Shown here: positions 56,177 through 64,000 of the stretch, piece after piece
Position numbering within the stretch: position 1 is the stretch's first letter
How the letters are laid out: each line of letters starts with the position of its first letter
Origin: Cristatella mucedo
Taxonomy: Eukaryota > Bryozoa > Phylactolaemata > Cristatellidae
DNA: 64,000 bases
Assembly (NCBI GenBank): GCA_009760855.2
Contig: WPIO01000005.1
Coordinates: 11,946,001-12,010,000, forward strand
Direction: 5' to 3'
Program-made: the position numbers and the translations under genes
Notes under the pieces: generated by a model
The model's database searches: none
What the model was told of the DNA's origin: nothing
The model's input: only the letters and a program-made list of their open reading frames with translations

Positions 56177-57555
56177 AACTAGAAGAAGGACTACAAGCCA
56201 CAAAAGAAGACACATATGTAAGCGAAGACAGTCGAATGTCTACGGTAGCATTTAGCATTCTACTTGAGCTATTTGCTGCTGACAAGCAAAGTAAGTAGGT
56301 TCGTGGCCTTATCATATCATCATTTTGAAATCACCCGCTTGAAAATAAGAGGCAATGAGAAATTTTGCATCAAGGAAGCCGTCGGGCGGAGCAAGAGCAG
56401 CCCTCACCGAATAGTGGGGGCTGCTTCGTACAGTGAGCAGGCCCGGGCACGTTATGCGACGAAGCTTAGACTCTGTGCCTTGTATTGAGAGCGGAATAGC
56501 AGTCTAAATTGCTCGATGGAGTCACCGATCCGCTAAAGTTAAGGTTTATTCTTTGCCCGGGGCAAAATTTTCGCTTTCAGCAATGCGGCAGGCGAATTTC
56601 GGTCGATTGGTATTTTCAAAACTGCGTAAACACCCCCACTACCAGCATAAACCAGCCTCTGGCCCGACCCGCATCTGGTAAACCGCTGGCTGAGTCAAGA
56701 CTGAGTAGGCGCATCAAGCAATGCGCGGGCCTCTCTGCTGACGGGTATAGTAAATGTAAGCGCGACAGTCACAAGCGTGGCCAAAACGCCTCGGCTAGAA
56801 CAGCCACGGGATAAACATCCGGTATTTAGCTAGCTGAGTCTGTAACGTTTTGCCTTACTCTTTAGTGTTTAAAACTTATGTAATTTGCTTTGCTCAAATA
56901 TTTTCTTGGATATTTATTAAGAATCGTAGTGTGCTGACTGTCTACAAAACAGGACCATCCACTTTTAAAGGCGGAAGTGTTAATTGCTGCGGTCCTCGGC
57001 GTCCAGCATGGAGGGAAACTTAAACCGGATATCAGACACTACTCGATCGCCGGCAATGCTGAACGAAGCGAACATGTAACTTTGTCATTTAATGACTAAA
57101 AGCTGGAGTTTTTAATCTGCGCTTTCTGCGTCAAATCTTGGTAAGCCGTAACTGAGTCTAACCATGTGTTTGACCCTGTTGCTACATGAATCCTACCGGC
57201 GTCGTCGCAGCCGCCCGCGGTTTCCATGGGGTCCGCTGCTGCAGCCGGGGTGAATCAAGTGTAACCGAAACACCCATAATTTTGCTAGCAGTGTTACTTG
57301 GTGAATGCAGACAAAAGCTGCATTTCTGTAATTTCCATCGGCGTAACTGTTCTTCAACAACTACTCGGTGCACAGAATGCCGATGCAGCCGCATTGCACG
57401 TTACTTAGCCGCCCCATTTTGTGCGTGCGTAGTGGACAGTTAAGTTGAGCTGCCGTTGAGCATAGTAATATTGATACTTAACGTTAGCCTCTAAGCACGA
57501 AACTCTTACTCCATACGCCATATTTGATATCTGGCAGATACGTCACTGCTACGCG
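56177..57555. other. No gene or recognised repeat
   Basis: Unassigned. The 101-codon plus-strand frame at 56509-56814 is of mixed composition but has no motif, splice context or neighbouring exon that I can support. Confidence 0.4.
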
Positions 57556-57757
57556 TCCTCAACTGCTCTCCTGACTCTGCTATGCTTCCCACTTTCTCGT
57601 TGTTGCGTGAGACGAAGTCTGTTGGCTACCGGATGCGTACCGAAAGCCGCTTAGGCTGTGAGTGCGTTATACAAAACTCTCCTGCGTAACACCCACCTGG
57701 TCTTTATGACTTTGCGGAGTTTCTGACGGAGATACATTACATTACATTACGCCAATC
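57556..57757 (+). mobile_element. LINE-B, last 200 bp
   Basis: It begins at CTCAACTGCTCTCCTGACTC and ends in a short (CATTA)n array (CATTACATTACATTAC), which shows the natural 3' tail unit of LINE-B. It is severely 5'-truncated but well preserved. Confidence 0.9.
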
Positions 57758-58280
57758 TGTTGAGTCTCGCGGATAGCAATGCCCATTTATTGGGCGGAGG
57801 TTTCCTGGACACTGTTGTTATGTGTCACTCCTCAACTGAGAAGAGATCTTAAGCACACAATGGCTGCCTTGTTGAGCCGAATACTACGCATACATGGTGC
57901 TCAACCGACCTTCAGACTGGCCGACTTCGTCTTTTGCTCTTAGTATATAGCCTTTGATTTTTTTTATTAAGTCAAGGACTCCCCTGGAAAGTGGAGGCGC
58001 CGGAAATTTTGGTGCTTACCATAGACGATGATATTGCCTGCTGCTGCTGCCGAGTTCTTGCTATCGCGGTTTTTGCTTTTATGTTGTGTCAAATCATCAG
58101 ATGTCAATGACACGCTTAAACAGGGTGTCGACAGCCCAATAACCAGGTTTTTGCATGCTCGTTGAATTTATGGGGCTGCCGAAAGAGATAGAGAAAAAGA
58201 GAAAGGGCGAGGGGGAAGAGCAAGGCAAGAGAAAGGGATGTGAATGAGATAAAAGAAGAGAGAGTAGAACAAATGGGAGA

Positions 58281-58690
<410 letters not shown>

Positions 58691-58907
58691 AGAGGAGATT
58701 AAAAGGAGAATGGATAGAAAGGGAAGTAAGTGGAGGATGGATTAGTAGTGAGAGAAAAGAAGAGAGAGAGAGAGGAGGATTTGGTCTATGAGGCAGGGGA
58801 CAAAGGAAAGAGAATGGCGGAAGAAGAGACAAGTAAGAGAGATAGAGTAAGTAGTAAGAGGAAAATGGGATAATTTGGGAGAGAAAAAGGGAGGAAAAGA
58901 GAGATAA

Positions 58908-58985
58908 TAACAGTAATGACATTTGTGGTGCATTCTAAGAGAACTGAATCTCATTCTAAACACTTCATATAAGCTGGCAGGGGTG
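58908..58985 (-). mobile_element. Decayed LINE-A 3' tail
   Basis: AATAACAGTAATGACATTTG and GCATTCTAAGAGAACTGAATCTC followed by AACACTTCATATAAGCTG correspond to the (ATT)n tail and hairpin of LINE-A on the minus strand, with the outer arms eroded. Confidence 0.55.
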
Positions 58986-59708
58986 CACAGGTACGGTAGT
59001 AATTCTTGTTAGCAAAGTCATGCTGCACTGGCTTTTACTGGACTGTCACTCATTGTGAAGCTAGTGGTAGGCTTGAACAGATTCAAACAGAGACTCAGTC
59101 GATCAGGTCTTTGGCTACCAATTAACATGCTACTGCCATAGCACTGCTGTCTGATGATTTCTTTCGTCATCAGAATCGCTTCACCATCCATATATTTGGC
59201 GACTTTTATGCACAAGTTCAACGATTTAATTGCAGGTTTAATATATGGCAAGACGAGGCTCTAGGTGGTTGCATGATCGGCTGCCTTTTTTTTTAGCAAT
59301 TGCTGCACAGTGTTTGCTAGCAGCCGTCGAGCTTTTTCGTGCTTGTGGTATCACAGCAGTGCAGTAGCTGAAGAATTAAGTTGAATTTTTTAAAACAGGT
59401 GCACTAGGTTTAATTGGATGTGAGCAGCACATCGTCATCTGTTGGGATATTCAAAACATGATCTCTAATTTCAAAACTTTATACTTACATGAATTAAAAT
59501 ATCTAGGGCAGGCAAGGTATTTGTTTTGTGACGACAATACAGTTGAGAAAAGTCGGTAATTACCTTATTTTAAAGCAAATATTTAGCAAGGGACAGTATG
59601 AGTGATGAGTTTAAAAAGCTGCTCTGCTCTGTCAAGCCTTGTCTATGTTATATAAGTATAGGCATTAGCCACTACTGTGTATATGCACACACACACCTAC
59701 ACACCCCC

Positions 59709-59710
<2 letters not shown>

Positions 59711-59788
<78 letters not shown>
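59711..59788. repeat. (CA)n microsatellite
   Basis: About 39 CA units after a run of C, followed by AT-rich sequence with TATA repeats to 59,942. Confidence 0.95.
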
Positions 59789-59792
<4 letters not shown>

Positions 59793-59994
59793 TATATAAA
59801 ACCATTTAAAATGTATGTATACATGTCTATACATGTATATTATATTGAGAAATATGTATCTGTTTATAGTATATATACCTGTTTATATATGCTTATATAT
59901 ATATATACAAACATGTTTTATATATATATATATATATATATCCATATCTAGCTACGCTAAGCTATGAAGGCAAAGTGGATATGTTTTGTATATC

Positions 59995-60065
59995 TGTCTG
60001 TGACTCCACAAAGAAGTCGCAGAGGCTAAGCAAGTATTACACTTAAGAGTTTTCTACAGCGCTCC
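59995..60065 (-). mobile_element. Possible LINE-B 3' end, separated from its body by a microsatellite
   Basis: CTGTGACTCCACAAAG and GTTTTCTACAGCGCTCC read as minus-strand LINE-B (GACTTTGTGGAGTTACAG and CTATACAAAACTC). The body of the same copy may be at 60540-60670. Confidence 0.45.
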
Positions 60066-60146
60066 AGAGACTTTTCCAAGAAAAAAAGATAGAGCAACAG
60101 TTCTCTCTCTGTCTTTCTGTCTCTCTCTCACTCTGTCTGTCTCTCT

Positions 60147-60221
60147 CCCTCCCTCCCTCCCTCCCTCCCTCCCTCCCTCCCTCCCTCCTCCCTCCCTCCC
60201 TCCCTCCTCTTCTCCCTCCCT

Positions 60222-60268
<47 letters not shown>
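60147..60268. repeat. (CCCT)n followed by (TC)n
   Basis: About 80 bp of CCCT units with two small interruptions, then about 40 bp of TC. Together these lie between two LINE-B fragments. Confidence 0.92.
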
Positions 60269-60272
<4 letters not shown>

Positions 60273-60539
60273 AGCTTCGTGGAACCATGCAGCACGAGCT
60301 GGTCTCGATGAAAACCACACGTAAGCCTTCGCAAAGCTTCTTGCTATGCATGCATGAATGTGAATTACAATGCATGGACGTGCCATAGTCCATAGTCCTT
60401 ACACGCTAGAAATAGCATCGGCTGGCAATACATGGGCTGTTGCAGTTTTTGATATGCACATATTAGCTAATAGGCTTTATATACGAACAATAACAGAACC
60501 TAAAGAAGCAGGGTCAGGGTCAACAGCAGGAGTCTCCAG

Positions 60540-60670
60540 CAAGCAGAGTTTTGCAGCTCTGGACCTGCAGAGCAAAAGCTGCTGGTTACCTGCGGTCTTT
60601 CGGCAAAGGAAAGTCGCAGGCACTTTATTGTCCCGGAGAATCTGAGGGCACGAGTAGCCTGACAGTCATG
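60540..60670 (-). mobile_element. LINE-B coding fragment
   Basis: TGGACCTGCAGAGCAAAAGC, CTGCGGTCTTTCGGCAAAGG and GAATCTGAGGGCACGAGTAG match in order the minus-strand LINE-B phrases at 28,650-28,750 (GGACCTGCAGAGCTAAAGC, CGGTCTTTAAGCGGAAG, GATCTGAGGGCCCGAATAG). Confidence 0.7.
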
Positions 60671-61149
60671 CAACGATCAAGCTGGTTTGCCTTCAGATGT
60701 TTGTTGACTTGCATTCAGCTGTTTCAGCTGCCATGCCAAGCTCTTCACATCGATAAGTTTTTGCAGCACATGTGAAGCAGTGCAAGCTCTGTGACTCTGT
60801 GACTGGACGCCAGCAGCGCCTACAGCATCTTTCAGCGGCGCATGCTTTCGGCTAGTCTTTTCACCAATGCCATCTTGCCGTCTTTGTGCTTCGATCTTGC
60901 CCCCGAATGGCTTGATTGCACGTTCCTCTACTCTAGCAAGTGCTGTGCATATCCAAGGGAGTCTTCGGTGGCAATGCACAACAGAGCCCACTTTTTAGCA
61001 TTGTTTGAGCTAAAGGGCAACAGCCCATGCATTGCCAGCCGACACTATTGCTTGGAGAGAAAGAGAGAGCAAGAGAGAGAAAGAGGGAGAGGGAGAGAGA
61101 GCTGTTGCTGTATCTCCTTTTTTCCACTGGGTCTCCCTCTGTCCCCCTG

Positions 61150-61301
61150 GGGGGGGGAGGGCAAGGTGCTTGCTCTTCACGACACCGGTCATGGGTTCCA
61201 GTCCTCCTGCAGGCAATTCTTTGTTACCCTCTTAAAGTGGAAGTGATAGCCGTTACAACTCGTCTACCCACTATATAAATGAAGGTTTTGACTCAGCTAA
61301 T
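61150..61301 (+). mobile_element. tRNA-derived SINE
   Basis: GGTGCTTGCTCTTCACGACA, a damaged B box (ATGGGTTCCAGTCCTC), then GCAGGCAATTCTTTGTTACC and the 3' end TTTTGACTCAGCTAA. It begins just after a run of G. Confidence 0.75.
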
Positions 61302-63099
61302 CTTTGCTGTTCTTTTACTTTGGCAGTAATGCTTCCTATAGCCCGACATGAGGCAAGGACTGGAACCGAGCCGAGCCACAGCTTGTGTTGGCGGGCCACC
61401 GAACCGTTCATTGCAAGCTGCAGTCGGCTGCCCGAAGATTAAGACTGCCACAAGAAGCAATCCCCTACCGATGGCTTCTCAGTGTCTAGGCTCGAGCACG
61501 CTCCCTTTCCTCCCTCCCCCTCTCTGGCGAGCCTGCTTTTGAATTACTGCTGCCGGAAGCCTGCCATGCTGCCTGCAGTAGGGGGAGGGCTTAGCACCGG
61601 TGTCTTTCTTGCCGCCAGCTAAGAGCAATCGAAGAGTCAACACAATCGAACAATCGAAACAGCCCACGCTCGGCTCCCGCAATGTTCACTGCCGAACCAG
61701 AAATCCTTCACCAAGTGCCGCCCAGCCACACACCTCTGTCAATCACTTGTGCTGCGATAAGAATACAGTAGACAGCTACCCATGGGCAGGTCTTTCTGAT
61801 CTGAGATCGGCTCGTGTTTATTCTTTGCTCGATGGCAGTTGTGCAGCCCTACATTCCTTTGCAATCGAATGGCAGCTATTTATAGCAGTACCTTAGACTA
61901 GGGACAGACTTGAATTTGGCGCTGCTTTTTTGGTACCCCTAGTACTACTGACGTGGCTACTCTTGGTTATTTTGATAAGAAAAACTGACCGTATTTACGG
62001 AGTGACAACTAAGTGCTCCGTAAATGTGGCTCCTGCCTGTTTCTTCAAGTTCTCTGTGCAGAGTCATGTCTTGAGGGAAGGATTTGCTATCTTGTACTAT
62101 TTCAACTCTGGTGAGCTTGGTGTTGCAGTATGAGTTACGTTTGGACTCTAGTCAGGATTTTACTTACGCGCAGAATGTACTGTTTAACTGGCTCCCAAAA
62201 CTGCATTGCTGTTTTATATCTTTCTAGTGCGCACAGGGAGTGAATTTGGAGTGGTAACTTCAATTGATGCACGCTTCATCCTAGAATCTGTGAGACATTC
62301 TCATGGGGGACTAATCGCGGCATTTCTTTCCATCATTCTTCCCTTGGTGTGCCAAGTGCCTAGTTCTATCGCGTGCTGACTGACGTGACAGCACAGCTCA
62401 AGTGCAGGCTGGTCTTGTAAGATTCCTAGAGAGGCCATACTTATTGTTACTAAGGCTGTTCGGCGTGTCTTGTCTCAGATGAGCATGTATATATGTAGAT
62501 TGTATGTAGTATGAGTATGTAGATTGATGATACTGTGTACGAAAACCTTGCCCCAGCAGTTTGGCTTCTGTGCCATCCTTGTGGAGAGTTTCCATGAGGA
62601 GCATCATCCTAAGCATTTGAAAACAGCAGTCATGCTTGTGGACCATTTGTTTGCTGTTACTTTGCCTGTTAAGCCCATTGTTCAATCTACCGAAGCAGTC
62701 CGATCGGCAGCTTGCTTTGCAATTGTCTTCCTTGTACTCCTGCTTAGGCGTGCAGCTTGCTTTTTTCTTCAGGGGTTCTGTGTAAACCCATTGACCTGCT
62801 TTATGTCAACATTTCACTTTGTTGACAGCTGAATGAGGCTGGAATAAGCCTTTCAATTTGTCATCAACGTTATTTTTGTGGGCTTCAGTCAACTAGCCAA
62901 ATTCTTTTAAGTTACTTTGAATGTGTGTTTCGAAGTGGCATAGCCATGCGTCAAAGATTAGTAGCACTTCTCTTAATCCATCATAATAGAATGGTACGTT
63001 TTACGTGGCACCATCTAGACTCGAGTCGTTTGTGGGCTGCACTTAATCTGTGCAGCCTCTCGGGCTAAGTTTGACTGGCTAACACGCCAGCCCCTGAGT
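61302..63099. other. No gene or recognised repeat
   Basis: Unassigned. Several 60-100 codon frames exist on both strands but none has motifs, splice context or balanced protein character that would support a gene. Confidence 0.45.
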
Positions 63100-63252
63100 C
63101 TTTGCCCAGGAGGTAAAGTGCTTGCTCTTCACGACCCAGGTCGTGGGTTCGATTCCTGCAGCAGGCAATCTTTTGCTGCCCACTACAAGCAGTGGTGATG
63201 GCCGTTAAGACTCTTCTGCAGCTATACAAATGAAACTGTTGAATCAGCTAAC
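63100..63252 (+). mobile_element. tRNA-derived SINE, best copy
   Basis: It has the A-box-like TTGCCCAGGAGG at 63102-63113 and a perfect B-box GGTTCGATTCC at 63146-63156, spaced as in a tRNA-derived RNA polymerase III promoter. The family body (CACTACAAGCAGTGGTGATG, GTTAAGACTCTTCTGCAGC) and the 3' end CTGTTGAATCAGCTAA follow. It is the reference for the seven or more other copies in the window. Confidence 0.85.
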
Positions 63253-63579
63253 TATATGCTGGAGCACTCACGGGTAGCTACGATCTTGGCTCTTGAATGA
63301 GTAGACATGTGCAGCTGCCATGTCATCATTCCCCATCATCGTGAGGGTATGCAGCCCTCTACTCATGCAATACACTGCAAGGTCGTTAGGCAAGATAGAC
63401 CCTAATAGAAGACGCTTCGATGCGGCTTTCAGTTTTTTCACCTCTAATGGTAACGATTACACTTAAGCACATGGATGCAGTTTTGAACCCGTTGCCCAGC
63501 ATCCGCTAGACCAGTTGGTGTCCTGCCTACTAGGCAGTCTGTCGAATCGCAAGCTTTGAGTTAGTGCTTTGATAATCTT

Positions 63580-63765
63580 GGTAGTGCTGCTGCAAGGTTT
63601 CTCCTCGTGATATGCATACGAATTGTCCGATGTGTGCTCTTAAGTGCTGACACTGTACATGTTGCGACCAACTTATTGACATGCTTCCTGTCTAGCATAT
63701 GTAAAGTCTGCAGAAAGAGATTTAGTTCTCTCAGGGTGCTATGCAAATTACTCCTTATTTTTAGT
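63580..63765 (+). mobile_element. LINE-A 3' untranslated fragment
   Basis: GTGCTTAAGTGCTGACACTG-like sequence (TGTGCTCTTAAGTGCTGACA), TGTTGCGACCAACTTATTG and GTAAAGTCTGCAGAAAGAGA followed by TTCTCTCAGGGTGCTA match the LINE-A 3' region of 52400-52600 on the plus strand. Confidence 0.65.
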
Positions 63766-64000
63766 AAATGTAGAATGTAGACCAGTGCTCCTAGTTACAC
63801 AATATTTGACCCAATTCAGAAGCCGTGATAGTATTGCGCTGATTTTTTGTGTAACACAAAAGAAGTCAAGTGAATTTAAGATGCAATGATGAAACATATT
63901 TATTGCAGTTTTGTAGCCAGAAAATCGTCGGTGTGTGCCTTTGCATAAAACAAAGATTTGATGATTTAGCAGCCTCATCTATATAGAGCCAGTGGCTGTC

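Noticed and set aside
56509-56814. 101-codon plus-strand frame of mixed composition
   Set aside because: No splice context, partner exon, motif or repeat identity to support it.
63100-63252. Functional tRNA gene
   Set aside because: A and B boxes are present but a full acceptor/anticodon cloverleaf is not, and at least seven related copies share the same non-tRNA body.

Overview
This is animal nuclear DNA, most likely from an invertebrate. The support is split genes with GT-AG introns, an Inr+DPE core promoter, CpG-rich promoter islands, two families of 5'-truncated CR1/L2-like LINEs, a tRNA-derived SINE, LTR-retrotransposon remnants and long microsatellites. Nothing bacterial, viral or organellar was recognised, and I cannot name the species. 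Most long open frames are LINE debris, microsatellite read-through or chance frames in GC-rich DNA. Exon calls rest on splice signals, phase agreement and protein character read by eye, with no database search.

Region 1 (1-21,620, + strand) is read as the 3' part of one large gene. Five exons at 102-183, 4,809-4,895, 8,569-8,824, 17,170-17,953 and 21,125-21,620 join without breaking frame (junction phases 0, 0, 1, 2). They give a disordered tail of about 567 residues, rich in Pro, Ser and Arg, ending in an acidic run and Asp-Asp-Trp-Cys. That C-terminal motif is the known PDZ ligand of presynaptic CaV2 voltage-gated calcium channels, so the gene is proposed as a CaV2 alpha-1 subunit whose channel core lies to the left of the window. 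Its introns are packed with LINE and SINE fragments.

Region 2 (21,621-39,900) is intergenic. It holds LINE copies, a 0.7 kb dispersed repeat (two copies), an LTR copy whose TATA box is followed by a long (TC)n tract, and a CpG-rich island (34.2-37.4 kb). The island contains an inverted CCAAT box, a TATA box, a short ATG-free leader and a GTAAGT donor, plus a pure (CCG)n run.

Region 3 (39,972-49,042, + strand) is a complete four-exon gene for a 194-residue protein with four membrane segments, probably of the MARVEL-like tetraspan type. It has a matching Inr+DPE start site, all introns in phase 0, and an AATAAA about 0.5 kb after the stop. The 35.8 kb leader may be an alternative first exon of this gene.

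Region 4 (49,043-64,000) shows no gene that I can support. It holds a young LINE copy, an older LINE split by a 1.23 kb solo LTR with a CTAG target duplication, SINEs, and long GA, GATA, CA and CCCT arrays.
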